The notes beneath the pieces were generated by a model, which saw nothing but the letters and a program-made list of their open reading frames with translations, ran no database searches and was not told where the DNA came from. From Chara braunii (Eukaryota; Streptophyta; Charophyceae; Charales; Characeae): a stretch of 24,588 bases of DNA. A program made the position numbers and the translations under genes. The DNA lies in the NCBI GenBank assembly GCA_003427395.1, contig BFEA01000066.1, positions 1,883,478 to 1,908,065 of the forward strand, in the 5' to 3' direction. Shown here piece by piece: positions 1 to 8,814 of this stretch; position 1 is the stretch's first letter; the number at the start of each line of letters is the position of its first letter.

Positions 1-108
1 ATTTTTAATGTTTAATTTGTTATTAAGCTTTTATTATTCTTTTTTTTTTTTTTTTTTTTTTACTTTATTAGTATTTTAGTTTATTAGTATTTTAGTATTT
101 TATGTATT
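1..108. repeat. AT-rich low-complexity tract
   Basis: This is A/T-only-like sequence with a long T run around 41-61 and short repeats of TTAGTATTT. The first 40 bases contain the motif AATTTGTTATTAAGCTTTT, which recurs near 954-973 and, slightly changed, near 6149-6169. No coding potential is visible. It forms the left flank of the MITE that starts at 109. Confidence 0.8.
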
Positions 109-400
109 CAGGGTAACCAGCGTTCGGGACGGGCCGAACGCCTGAACCCAAATGCCCGAACGTATGCGTTCGGCCGTTCGGGCCGAACGCGGACCAAAAA
201 AAAAAAAAAAAAAAATCATCAAAAACATCTGAAAAAATGGTATGTTATGGAGAAAAATATATTAAACAAGATTTTCATGAGCATTACATCCGAATTCCTT
301 GCCAAATTTGAAATAAAAATAAAATACACAGAACAAATACGAATAATAAAAATAAATAAAAATAAATAAAAATAAAAAGAGAATTAAATTTAGTGAGTGC

Positions 401-541
401 GTGAGCATGTTTTCGACACCGCCATCTTTGGCGATTTTTAATTTTTGTTTGGCATGGCTAAATCCCCTGAAAATTTACATATGTGTACTTCATATAATAC
501 AAAACCCACCAAAAAAGTTTCAAAAAATAATAAAATGGTTT
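401..541 (+). repeat. Internal direct repeat of MITE, copy 1
   Basis: About 140 bp beginning GTGAGCATGTTTTCGACACC and including the exact core GACACCGCCATCTTTGG. It aligns over most of its length with 594-735, offset about 193 bp. It lies in the AT-rich core of the 109-858 element and has no coding potential. Confidence 0.75.
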
Positions 542-593
542 AGACCATGAACTAAAGTGAAAACAAAAAGTCAAAAGTGAAAATATAACATGG

Positions 594-735
594 GCGAGCA
601 CGTTTTGACACCGCCATCTTTGGAGATTTGTAATTCTTATTTGGCTAAGCTAAATGATCTGCACATTTATAGGCATGTACCTCACGTCATAGAGAACTCA
701 TAAAAAAAAATTCAGAGAAATAAAATTATTTTTAG
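594..735 (+). repeat. Internal direct repeat of MITE, copy 2
   Basis: Second copy of the repeat at 401-541. It shares GACACCGCCATCTTTGG and the pattern of an ATTTGGCTAAG-like block followed by ACATTTAT and an A-rich tail. The divergence suggests an internal duplication that predates the present insertion or is old. Confidence 0.75.
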
Positions 736-858
736 GGTCCGAAATAATTTTTGGCGTGGGCCGAACGCCATCGGGTTCGAGCCCCATACGGGACCCCAAA
801 CGCCGGAACGTACGGAGGTCCGCCCGGGCGCCTCCTTACGTACGGGCTGGTAACCCTG

Positions 859-1017
859 ATTGTATTATTATTTTTTAAGTTATAATTTTATCATTTTTTA
901 TTATTTATTATTTTTATTTTTTATTTTTATTTCTAATTCTTATTTTTATTTTTTAATTTGTTATTAAGCTTTTGTAATTTTATATGCTTGTGTGAGTGTG
1001 TGTGTGTGTGTGTGTGT
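859..1017. repeat. AT-rich tract ending in a (GT)n microsatellite
   Basis: T/A low-complexity sequence contains a further copy of the AATTTGTTATTAAGCTTTT motif near 954-973. It ends in a TG dinucleotide run (about 987-1017). No gene is visible. Confidence 0.8.
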
Positions 1018-1052
1018 CCCTCCCCGTTCCCTCGTGATGGAGTTTCGGGAGA

Positions 1053-1096
1053 GGTAGGTCCTCAAATGTCGGACCTACCCCATCCGGGGTAGGTCC
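1053..1096. repeat. Double inverted repeat (hairpin-forming)
   Basis: GGTAGGTCC (1053-1061), GGACCTACCCC (1071-1081) and GGGGTAGGTCC (1086-1096) form three alternating arms. The middle arm can pair with either neighbour (9-bp or 11-bp stem, loops of 9 and 4 bases). No T tract or adjacent gene suggests a terminator, so its role is unknown. Confidence 0.7.
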
Positions 1097-1702
1097 TCCA
1101 TCCAAACCTGGCCATGTTTTTGTTGGCTTTCACACACCACACGTCATGATTTCCAGGCTGTATGCCATGTTGGTTGAAAATTTAAGTTAGGTTAAATTGC
1201 TTCTAGTGTGAATAACTGTCCTGTAGTGGTTCGAGTACACGCAAGGAGCGACAATGGAAGGGTTGATAAGCCATGGGGTTCTGCAGAATTATTATTGCAA
1301 TACCTCGTAGTCTGTGTTGGCGGAATCTGTTCTGCACCAAAGATTGTATGGTATTTTTTATTTCTTTGGCGGCGTGTTCTGGTTCTGATTCAATCGTCAT
1401 GATTGTGATGATTTGCGGTATCAGCAGGTTGATGGATTGTTTTATTGGCCTATTAGATTCATCTTGAATCAAGCGTGTGATCGGGAAGTTGAGTTCTTTT
1501 CTTTTATCATACTTAGTAGTTTTGTATGCACAAGTGCATATGTTAGTGACCTCTATCGTGGTGTTCAGAAAGTTTGTTTTTTGCCAATTGCAGATTCATT
1601 AACTGCTATTTGTTTTGATGTTTGTTCGTTAAGTAGCATGAGGGTGACTGCCAATTCGTTAACTGCCAATTGCAGATTCATTAACGCCAGAATAGCAGGA
1701 AA
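1097..1702. other. No gene seen; a short exact direct repeat
   Basis: The short reading frames here overlap on both strands and resemble no family I know. One structure stands out: a 22-bp string starting TGCCAATTGCAGATTCATT is exact at 1582-1603 and 1664-1685, with a partial third copy at 1649-1664. Confidence 0.5.
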
Positions 1703-2236
1703 TTCATTTACCAAGGATCTACCAAGGATATTGAGGGTGACATATGAACGCTTATCATGGGATTTTGGAATGAGGGCTCAGTAATTTTTCATATCACATT
1801 GGGTACTGCGGTTGTCATGGGTTTTCGAGCATGTAAATAAAAAACATATGATATTGCTAAGGTTACCTATGTGGTTTAGAAGGAGAGGGAATGGAAGAGC
1901 TGCCTGGATCAATACGTGGAAAGTGTGTGAAACAATGTGTGTAGGAATGCGTGAAATAATGCGTGAAGATGTGTGAACGAATGTGTGAAAAAGAGAGTGA
2001 AAAATGTGTGAAAATTGCGTACACAATGTATGGAGCATTCGTGAAAAAAGCGTGAAAAATGAGTGAAGATTCGTATAAAATGCGTGAAGAAAATGCATGA
2101 AAAATGCGTGAAAATTATTGTATTACGTAAAAAATAGTTGCTAAAGTTTCGTAAAAATTTCCAATACACAAGACTTAGTAGCCTTCCTGTTACTGGTTAA
2201 AGCTCATCCTAGTATGAGAATTTATGATTATGTTGT
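1703..2236 (+). repeat. Large tandem unit, copy A (contains minisatellite)
   Basis: This ~530-bp unit aligns from end to end with 2322-2847. Shared landmarks in order are GGATATTGAGGGT, TTTTTCATATC, GGGTACTGCGGTTGTCATGG, GTGGTTTAGAAGGAGAGGGA, the minisatellite, and TTTATGATTATGTT at the end. The order and spacing are preserved, so this is segmental duplication and not chance. No protein signature is seen; the stop-free frames on the minus strand (runs of H, F, T, S) are by-products of the GTGTGAAAA-type repeat. Confidence 0.8.
1915..2116 (+). repeat. Minisatellite array in copy A, unit ~11-12 bp
   Basis: Imperfect head-to-tail copies of about GAAAAATGCGTG / GAAAATGTGTG. Units vary in length (11-13) and sequence, so the array is old and not recently homogenised. 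Confidence 0.85.
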
Positions 2237-2321
2237 GAATCTGACATTACCACACAAAATCGCACCGTGTGTATTTACCGCAGGTTTTCCGCAGAACAAA
2301 GACGAGAAAGATGTGTTGGGT

Positions 2322-2847
2322 TTCATTTATTAGGATCCAGGGATCTAACTAGGATATTGAGGGTAAAGTGTGGGTACTTGCAGTGGGGTTTTCTGGAAAT
2401 GCTGGAACAATCATTTTTCATATCTGCAGTGGGTACTGCGGTTGTCATGGGTTTTTGAGAGTGTAAATATATTTACCGATGTGGTTTAGAAGGAGAGGGA
2501 AGGGAAATGCATGAAGAGTGTGTAAAAAAGTGTGTGAAAGAATGCGTGAAATAATGCGTGAAAATGCGTGAATAAATGCGTGAAAAAATGCACAAAAAAT
2601 GCGTGAACAAAATGCGTAAAAAAATGCGTGGAAAATTTATGAAAAGTGCGCGAAAAATGCGTGAAAAAATGTGTGAGATGCAAGAAAAATGTGTAAAACA
2701 ATTCATGGAAAAATGTGTGATAATAACTGTATTATGTAAAAAATGATGATTGCTAAAGATTCTTAATGTTTCGCATACTTAAAATTTAGTAGTCAACCTG
2801 TTACCCATTAAAGCTCTCACTACTATGAGTATTTATGATTATGTTAT
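2322..2847 (+). repeat. Large tandem unit, copy B (contains minisatellite)
   Basis: Second copy of the unit at 1703-2236, about 615 bp downstream. It shares all flanking blocks on both sides of its own minisatellite. The arrays of A and B differ internally more than their flanks do, as expected if unit number changes by slippage after duplication. Confidence 0.8.
2510..2720 (+). repeat. Minisatellite array in copy B, unit ~11-12 bp
   Basis: Imperfect copies of AAAATGCGTGAA with GTGTGAAA variants, matching the array at 1915-2116 in unit sequence. It begins immediately after a GGAGAGGGAAGGGAAATGC block and ends near AATTCATGG. Confidence 0.85.
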
Positions 2848-3310
2848 ACTAGCTCCTTATACGATCCAGGTCGTGTATCTTATGCAGAGGTCATCATCTG
2901 TTTTTACCAAGCATTTAAGGTTAGCTTCCAGATATTACGAAAAGGTAGTAAAGTTGTCCATTAATCGCTCTAACTGTTTTTCAATGCATTAGGGATGTAT
3001 ACAGATATTGGCCATGATCGACGAGACATGTGCGCATATGTCTCGTGACGGGTCTTGCTGATACTCATAAACGAAGCTAACCAAGATCATGAAATGTTTT
3101 GCAATGATAATATTCTAACGTTGTAAGCTCGCACTAGTATTCCCTAATTCACACTAACTAAGAATTACAAGTTATACTACTACTATGCGCGCTGATATTT
3201 GGCATTCTCACAACTACGTGAGTATGATAAACTGCCAGAGAATTGTCATAGCAGATTAGAGTTTCCTATGTGACTTAGGAGGAAAGAGAAGGGCAGAGCT
3301 CTGAGGTGCG
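2848..3310. repeat. Degenerate traces of the same tandem unit; palindrome
   Basis: There is no gene here. CCTATGTGACTTAGGAGGAAAGAGAAGG-like sequence at about 3268-3300 parallels the pre-minisatellite block of copy A. Segments near 2945-2975 and 3120-3145 resemble the post-minisatellite block (GTTACCCATTAAAGCTCTCACT). These suggest further decayed copies without an array. A near-perfect palindrome lies at 3021-3046. Confidence 0.45.
3021..3046. repeat. 26-bp near-perfect palindrome
   Basis: ACGAGACAT (3021-3029) pairs with ATGTCTCGT (3038-3046) around the loop GTGCGCAT. In all, 24 of 26 positions are self-complementary. It could extrude as a cruciform or be the remnant of paired terminal repeats; no associated gene is seen. 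Confidence 0.75.
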
Positions 3311-4540
3311 GAACATGCGGTGTGCGAGTGGGTGCGAGAGGTGTTTGTACGTAATAAGGGGGAATAGGATGTACAGGGCAGAGTTTTCAACATTGGATAT
3401 ACGATGAAAATGTGGACTGAGTTTGAGGAGGTAGGTTATATGTAGTGTATTGCTAGGGAGAGTAGGAGTAGAGATAGCTGTGTCGTAAACTAGAGGTATA
3501 CACGTTCGATAAGCAGTGCAGAAGACTGTAATTTGTCTGCGGAGATAGCAGTCAGGTTGGGGGTGCAGGGTGGGGGTTGGGGGAGTAAGTTAGCATTAGC
3601 TTTAGTGCAACGCATCCTTGATTAGAGTCAGGAGAAGGACCGTTAGTTGAGTTTGCGCAGTCCTGCCAGTAAGGGAGTCGGACCCTACATAGCAACAAGA
3701 TCAGTGATCCGGGTGTGTGTGCGGGGGGGTTTGTGTACGTAACACAGCTATCCCACAGAATGTGGGAAACATGACTCAACTCAAGATCGTCCATTAGTAC
3801 GGTGTTAGATAGCAATTCAGCTATGGAGGATGTATGTTGCAAAGGTGGACAAAGTGTGAAGGTGGGGGTCTAGGTTATTGCAGGAGCTATGATTAGGTTG
3901 TTAATGTTCGAGTGTTAGAAATTAGGAAAGGGCAAAGTCCAGTCGTAGGGGGGGTGCACGCCCTGAAGCGCGCTTTTCGCCGCTTAGCACCCATAGCAGC
4001 TCATCAGAGGGATTAGTCGTTAGTAAGGCTCCAATTAGCACAACGGGTGGTGGGGAGTTGTAGTCAAGGGGGTCGTTGGAATACACTACATGGGCGATTA
4101 GGGGTAAGGGTACAGAGGATCCGTACCTGAGGAGTCATGTCTGGAGAAGCGGCATAGTCAGTCCCTGTCGTAGCTACCATAGCTGTCGAGCTTCGGCGCA
4201 GAGATGGATCAAGAGCTCCGCTGGTCGAAGCACAAATTGGTCGGCCCAAGAAGGTGTCTTGCCAACCGCAGACAGATAGTTAGCTCGCCTGGTTGCGTAG
4301 TATGAGGGGGATGAGGGGAGGCAGGTGGGAGAAAATGGTGGGATGAGGAGGTTCTTCGCATGCGTAGCAAATATGAGTCAGAATGCTCCGTAGCGCCGCT
4401 GTAGTCATAGGCAAGTTGTTGTAGATGGTAATGCAGGCAGACTCCATTATATCTTGTAATGTGAGGTTTGTAATGGGTATGGTCGCGTTTGTGTGTATAA
4501 GATAACTTAAACGTTATTGCTTTTTTTTTCTAATTATTTT
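3311..4540. other. No recognisable gene; G-rich plus strand
   Basis: Frames of 60-96 codons occur on both strands but overlap each other and show no domain I recognise. The plus strand has many G runs (for example 3559-3583 and 3949-3955). I see no terminal repeats or RNA gene. Confidence 0.5.
3559..3583 (+). other. Candidate G-quadruplex
   Basis: Four G runs of 5, 3, 5 and 5 bases are separated by short loops (TGCA, T, TT). This meets the usual G3+N1-7 pattern. It is a structural prediction only. Confidence 0.6.
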
Positions 4541-5494
4541 GATTAAATTAATTAGGTCGCCGAAAGGTGATATTCGCTCTAGTTTGGTAAAACAGGGTGT
4601 ATTTGGTAGGTTTAGGGGTCTGTGTAGGTATACGGGTTATGCTTGTGTGTGATCGGTTGTAGTACAGTTTACGGGGTCTGGCAGTAGGTGGGGTGATTAT
4701 AGTTTTGAATTTTAGTGGCATATTTGCTTTGCTTTGTAGTTCCCGCGTAATGTTATTGTCTTCTTTTTTCGTGCCGATCAACTTCAGAGCTTCGGGATGG
4801 TCAGTATTTTGGATGGGTTGCAGTCTAACTACCTGGTTAAAGAACGTGGCATATTTATTTTGTCGAGTCTTTTTGTCGTGGTTCTCAGATGCCGATCTTC
4901 ATGGGGATGCTTCACGAGTTTTTGTATTTTTGTGTGTCTTTCTTTGCGGGGTGTTGCTTTGCTGTTTCATTTTTTTTTGTCGTATCTGTTTCCTTTTCTT
5001 CGTTTTCGTGTCTATGCATGTGTTCGGGTTTGTATTATTATTCATGTCCCTTAGTTTTTCTTGAAGGAAATGTTTGCCTTATGTAGCGCCATCGGCTGGG
5101 TGGTATTATCTTCATCAGGGGTTTGTACTTGTGGGTGGACGTATCGATGTACGAGTGGGGGTGTATTTGTATTAGGTTCTTATGTGTAGGTCAGTGTTCA
5201 GTGGTTTGCTATGTAAGTTTTTTTAGGGGGAGTAATAAATTTAACGATGGGCGGTTCTGGAGTGTTGTATTATTGTTCAGTTCTAATTGGTTTTTCTCAG
5301 TGTAAACCGCACCGAATTTTTCGTTTAGTATGTTGTTTTATATGTAAGTGCACTTAGTGGTGTGTTATGCGTTATTCTTTGGGGGGGGGGTGAGATGTTT
5401 TTCGTGAGGTACAACTTGTAGCACAGTTGCTTAGTTACTAGTCAGTCGACATCTATAATTAATTTGTTTTTGTGCAGGATATATACGTAATTGG
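4541..5494. other. G+T-skewed segment without a supported gene
   Basis: The plus strand is conspicuously poor in C and A. The plus-strand frames (about 4693-5064 and 4797-5054) read as hydrophobic F/L/C/V/S strings in two overlapping frames at once, which T-rich composition alone produces. The minus frame at 4548-4781 is correspondingly K/T/N/P-rich. None shows a family motif, so no CDS is called. Confidence 0.5.
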
Positions 5495-5502
5495 TTTATA
5501 AG
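5495..5502 (+). repeat. Target-site duplication, left copy
   Basis: TTTATAAG directly before the element at 5503, identical to 5784-5791. Confidence 0.85.
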
Positions 5503-5783
5503 CTAGGCTACAAGAGTGGCCCGGGGTCACTTGCCCGGCCAGGCCAAAATAATTAAAATATATATATAAATAAATTATTTTTGAATTTAAATTTTTATTT
5601 TAAAATAGGTGAAGAATTTCGATGAAACCCTAAGGCAAAAGTTGTTCAGTTTATGTTTTTGCATAACATTGTTTTGTTTCAGAAGTTTTGGAATTTTTTT
5701 TTTTTTTTTTTTTTTGGGGGACCTTACCTGATCCTTGCACGGGCTGGCCACCTGGGCCCCGGGCGGCCCGACTGGTAGCCTAG
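5503..5783. mobile_element. hAT-like MITE, 281 bp
   Basis: The element opens CTAGGCTACAAG and closes TGGTAGCCTAG, inverted repeats of about 9-11 bp. It is flanked by the perfect octamer TTTATAAG on both sides (5495-5502, 5784-5791). The 8-bp duplication and the TAGG-type end fit the hAT superfamily. The outer parts are GC-rich (GGCCCGGGG / GGGCGGCCCG) and the core is AT-rich, with a T run at about 5696-5715. No ORF is present. In reverse complement, its T-run side resembles the left interior of the 109-858 element. Confidence 0.85.
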
Positions 5784-5791
5784 TTTATAAG
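5784..5791 (+). repeat. Target-site duplication, right copy
   Basis: TTTATAAG directly after the element ending at 5783, identical to 5495-5502. Confidence 0.85.
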
Positions 5792-6191
5792 TATATAGTT
5801 CCCATAACCTTTTTTCTTTGCGAGAGTTGAATATTCATATTTTTGATACGTTGTTGCGTAGTAGGCGGTTTTGCGAAAGAATATGTATTTAAATCCAATA
5901 TTTATTTTCTTAGCTTTAGTTTATTGTTTTTATTTATTTATCTTATTTTCTTATATTTTTTTATTTATTTTTAAAATTTTATTATTATTATTATTATTAT
6001 TTTTTTTTTGATTTTCTTATATATATATACATATTTATAATTTATTTGTTTAATTTTTATTTATTATTTTATTTTATTTATTTTAATATTTTAATATTAT
6101 TTTATTATTAAAAAAATATTATTTTTCAAGTTTTTTATTTTTAATTTATAATTTGTTAATAAGCTTTTATTATTTTATTATTTTATTATTT
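5792..6191. repeat. AT-rich low-complexity tract
   Basis: From about 5880 this is almost pure A/T with (ATT)n near 5980-6001 and TATATA near 6018-6027. A third copy of the AATTTGTTAATAAGCTTTT motif lies at about 6149-6169. It forms the flank into which the LTR element ending at 6192 inserted. Confidence 0.8.
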
Positions 6192-7097
6192 TGCAAGGAA
6201 GATGAGCATTAGCGAACTCCAGCAATCCAACAACATCATGCATATGAGTCCTCATAGTCTTGATCTCGAACCAACAACACAAATGCATCACGAGATTCAC
6301 CAAATAAGAACACCCCAATAGTTCGTAATTGATAATGCTGAAATCGTCTCTCATCATCATCAACGAAGAACAAGAGTTGATATCCTATTGGCGCTCGGCG
6401 CCCAGACTACATGTGGCAAATCCTATCTAGCCTAATACTACAATGCCGATGTTGACAACAACAGCTTCCTGAAGTACGAGCATACAGCGGACAATGCCGC
6501 ACGCTTCCAGCACCAAGTATGTCTCTCGCAACACTCACAACCCCGATCCACACCACACAGATGCCGCTAGCACCCAAGGACCACCCTGCGCCACACCCAG
6601 CTCACAGCGGAGCAGCTCGGCTATGGCTGCCCGCTCCGTCCTGCTCGCCCGTGAAAGCGTGAGTGCCAGCCAACCAGCGAATAGCGCAGCAATGCTTGCG
6701 CAACATGCAGCCAACACTAGAATGCCGAATGAGGAGGGAGACCCTTCCCTATATCGAAGTGACCTGCCTGCATCCAGTCCAGTAGGCCCCGGTAGGCACA
6801 GGCCCAGACCTCACACGCAGGCCTAGGTCCTGATGGTTGCATGTGCCCAACTGCCGTTGGCCTGCTCACGACCTTTCCCCCGATTTGGCCCAGGTCACCA
6901 TTCAGATACATTTGCAAAATATGGCCTGGGCCTGGGCGCCTTCAACCAACTGGCGCAGCGCAACTGTCTGAATTTCACCAGTTGCGGGGTACCCTGAAAA
7001 TCGAGGCCCTGAGGGCCTGTTGCGCGTGCCTTCACTTAGGGCGGCCGACATGCTGCAAAAAGGGCCCCGGAAGGGGCTGAGCGGGCGTAGCCTCGCA
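6192..7097 (-). mobile_element. 3' LTR of minus-strand Ty3/gypsy chromovirus (906 bp)
   Basis: Read on the minus strand, the LTR begins TGCGAGG (7097 downwards) directly after a polypurine tract and ends CCTTGCA at 6192. The ends are TG...CA and form a short imperfect inverted repeat (TGCGAGG against TGCAAGG). The sequence changes abruptly to AT-rich flank beyond 6192. The interior is GC-rich (GGGCC/GGCCC motifs) towards U3 and has no credible ORF; the short frames on both strands are incidental. The paired 5' LTR is absent from the window, so identity between LTRs cannot be used for dating and the boundary rests on end motifs alone. Confidence 0.72.
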
Positions 7098-7108
7098 TTC
7101 CCTCCTCC
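7098..7108 (-). promoter_or_regulatory. Polypurine tract (plus-strand DNA primer site)
   Basis: On the minus strand GGAGGAGGGAA lies immediately before the LTR start TGCGAGG and 26 bases after the integrase stop. That is the position and composition expected of the PPT that primes second-strand synthesis. Confidence 0.7.
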
Positions 7109-7134
7109 ATATCTTCGTTAGTCCTCTAAGAAGA

Positions 7135-8304
7135 TCAATCATGAGCCATCTGGCGCTTTCCTTTCAATACATCCTTCTCATAACGGGCAACAATTTGAGG
7201 AGCGGTCTGCATCAATTCCTCCCGAGTAAACCAGCGGTTCTCCTTCAGATCTGTGTGATGTCTGAAGTGGACATGAAACAACAGCTTTCGCTTTGGAGGA
7301 CGTCCCGTTCCCGGAGGCTTCTGAACAGGCATCTCCCTATGGTCGACGATATCATCGATGTCGACTTTTTCGTCCATGGTTGGGGGCAGCATTGATCGAC
7401 GAGAGGGAAACTGATCATTTTCCTTGGACGCAGCGAGCTTAGAGGCGTGAAAGACTGGGTAAGTTCTGAGGTGACCAGGGATACGGATGACATAAGATGG
7501 ACCATCAGTATCTGTCCCTACTACGTCTAAAACTTCCCAAGGTCCAAAGTACTGAGGCATGAGTTTGCGGGATATCCCGAACTCCTGTCCCAATTCTGAA
7601 GACTTGACCCAGACTTTGTCCCCAACCTGAAATGTAGAAGGGCAGCGGTGTTTATTCTCAGATTCTATCATTGCTGCCTGCGCCTTCTGCATGTGCTCTA
7701 CAACCTCTTGTATTTTCTGTTTGTAACGATAAGCGAACTCCAAAGTACCTGGTGCAACACTTGGCTGGTTATCAGGAAATAGGAAGTCTAAGGGCAGTCT
7801 AGGCCTAAAGGTAAGCCGTAGACTGTTAGGACTTACCCCAGTAGCGCTGTGTACAGCGTTATTATACAGACTGGCGACAAGAGCAAGCTTCTCGTCCCAG
7901 TCCACCTGGTTGGGCTTAATGTAATGCCTCAATAGGTGTTGAACAACGCGGTTCATCTGTTCAGCGTGGCCATTTGCTTCTGGATGGTTTCCAAAAGTCA
8001 TTTGCAATTGAGTTCCCTGTTCAGCTGCAACGGCCTTCCATAACTCACTTGTAAATCTGACATCCCTGTCACTTACAATAGACTTAGGCAATCCAAAATC
8101 CCTCACCCAGTTCTCTTTGAACAACCTAATTACATACTCGGTCTTCGCTGTTTCCGGCATGGCTATTAACCTAGCATACTTACTAAACCTATCGACGATG
8201 ATGAAGATCTGCCTCATCCCACTCTTGCTGTTGACCAGCGTATCCATGAAGTCCATGGACAAGCTTTCACCCGACCTTTCTGGAATCGGAAGGGGCTTGA
8301 GCAT
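7135..8304 (-). CDS. Ty3/gypsy integrase with C-terminal chromodomain (389-codon open frame)
   Basis: This is the integrase part of pol, which inserts the retrotransposon cDNA into the genome. The frame opens after two stops (8317-8319, 8335-8337), so it is the downstream part of a longer polyprotein and its first Met is not a genuine start. The catalytic core is complete: Asp18 in SMDF, Asp79 in SDRD and Glu115 in HAEQ, with 35 residues between the last two (DD35E). HPEANG is the usual HPQTDG-like turn. The C-terminal integrase region (GDKVWV, LMPQYFGPWEV, HASKL) follows. Residues 314-378 look like a chromodomain (DIDDIVDHR ... LLFHVHFR ... NRWFTREEL ... IVARYE), which in chromoviruses guides insertion to marked chromatin. 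It is the best-preserved piece of this element. Confidence 0.9.
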   Translation of the reverse strand: MLKPLPIPERSGESLSMDFMDTLVNSKSGMRQIFIIVDRFSKYARLIAMPETAKTEYVIRLFKENWVRDFGLPKSIVSDRDVRFTSELWKAVAAEQGTQLQMTFGNHPEANGHAEQMNRVVQHLLRHYIKPNQVDWDEKLALVASLYNNAVHSATGVSPNSLRLTFRPRLPLDFLFPDNQPSVAPGTLEFAYRYKQKIQEVVEHMQKAQAAMIESENKHRCPSTFQVGDKVWVKSSELGQEFGISRKLMPQYFGPWEVLDVVGTDTDGPSYVIRIPGHLRTYPVFHASKLAASKENDQFPSRRSMLPPTMDEKVDIDDIVDHREMPVQKPPGTGRPPKRKLLFHVHFRHHTDLKENRWFTREELMQTAPQIVARYEKDVLKGKRQMAHD

Positions 8305-8334
8305 CCCAAGACGAGCCTAAGTACGGGGCTTGTC

Positions 8335-8814
8335 TCATTGGTAAACTTGACAAGTTTCCACGTACAGCTTAGCATTTTTTAACATCGTGGGCCAGAACCT
8401 TTGCAGTAGATTGGCTGCGGTCTTCTTGTACCCAAAATGAGCGGTGGCGTCATGACACTCGCCTAAAAACAGACTACGCAAAGACTCTTTATCAGGGACA
8501 CACAAACGTTTATTCCCTTCCTTCTCGAGAAACAGCAAGCCATTGACCAACTCAAACTCGACTGAAGTTTGTTTATCCTTCGCCTCGAGTCTGCATATGA
8601 TCTCAGACATAAACTGGTCCTCTCGATAGGCTTCCACCAAGGATCGNGTGACATCATCCGTAAGATCGTACTCAGNAATCAGCGCANCTGAGAAGTCAGG
8701 TCTACGCGACAAGGCATCAGCAACCTTGTTGTACTCACCCTTAATGTACTGAGGGTCAAAGTCATACTGCTCAATGACTTCTATCCAACGCTTCAATGCG
8801 TAAGAGAGTACAGG
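8335..8814 (-). pseudogene. pol: end of RNase H and integrase zinc-binding domain, bounded by stops
   Basis: This continues in the same frame as the regions on both sides, after the stop at 8815-8817. It opens with the last RNase H segment (KRWIEVIEQYDF, then KVADALSRRPD with the fourth metal-binding Asp). A variable linker with three ambiguous bases follows, then the H-H-C-C zinc finger before the integrase core: CHDATAHFG supplies both His and ETCQVY the first Cys. The last Cys of the finger is Tyr here (CQVY for the usual CQVC). It ends in a TGA at 8335-8337, and a TAG follows at 8317-8319. It could not make a functional polyprotein as it stands. Confidence 0.85.

Larger units (their letters stand above)
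109..858. mobile_element. hAT-like non-autonomous transposon (MITE), 750 bp
   Basis: The ends are CAGGGTAACCAGC (109-121) and GCTGGTAACCCTG (846-858), inverted repeats that match at 12 of 13 positions. The flanking octamers TATGTATT (101-108) and ATTGTATT (859-866) agree at 6 of 8 positions, consistent with an aged 8-bp target-site duplication. An 8-bp duplication with CAGGG ends is the known signature of the hAT superfamily. The outer ~90 bp on each side are GC-rich with many CCGAAC/GTTCGG subterminal motifs, of the kind hAT transposases often bind, while the core is AT-rich. There is no transposase ORF, so it could move only by help in trans. Confidence 0.72.

Noticed and set aside
1778-2710. 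Minus-strand frames rich in His, Phe, Thr and Ser
   Set aside because: They are translations of the GTGTGAAAA-type minisatellite in several frames at once and have no independent coding signal.
1711-2847. Possible CRISPR-like array
   Set aside because: Units are 11-12 bp, contiguous and without unique spacers; this is a minisatellite in eukaryotic DNA.
4693-5064. Plus-strand hydrophobic frame resembling a membrane protein
   Set aside because: T-rich, G/T-skewed DNA gives F/L/C/V strings in two overlapping frames; there is no conserved motif.
5628-5636. Telomere-like AAACCCTAA
   Set aside because: A single occurrence inside a MITE, not a tandem array.
6494-6826. 110-codon plus-strand frame in the LTR
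   Set aside because: It lies inside the inferred LTR, is Ser/Pro/Ala-rich from GC-rich DNA, and has overlapping frames on the other strand.
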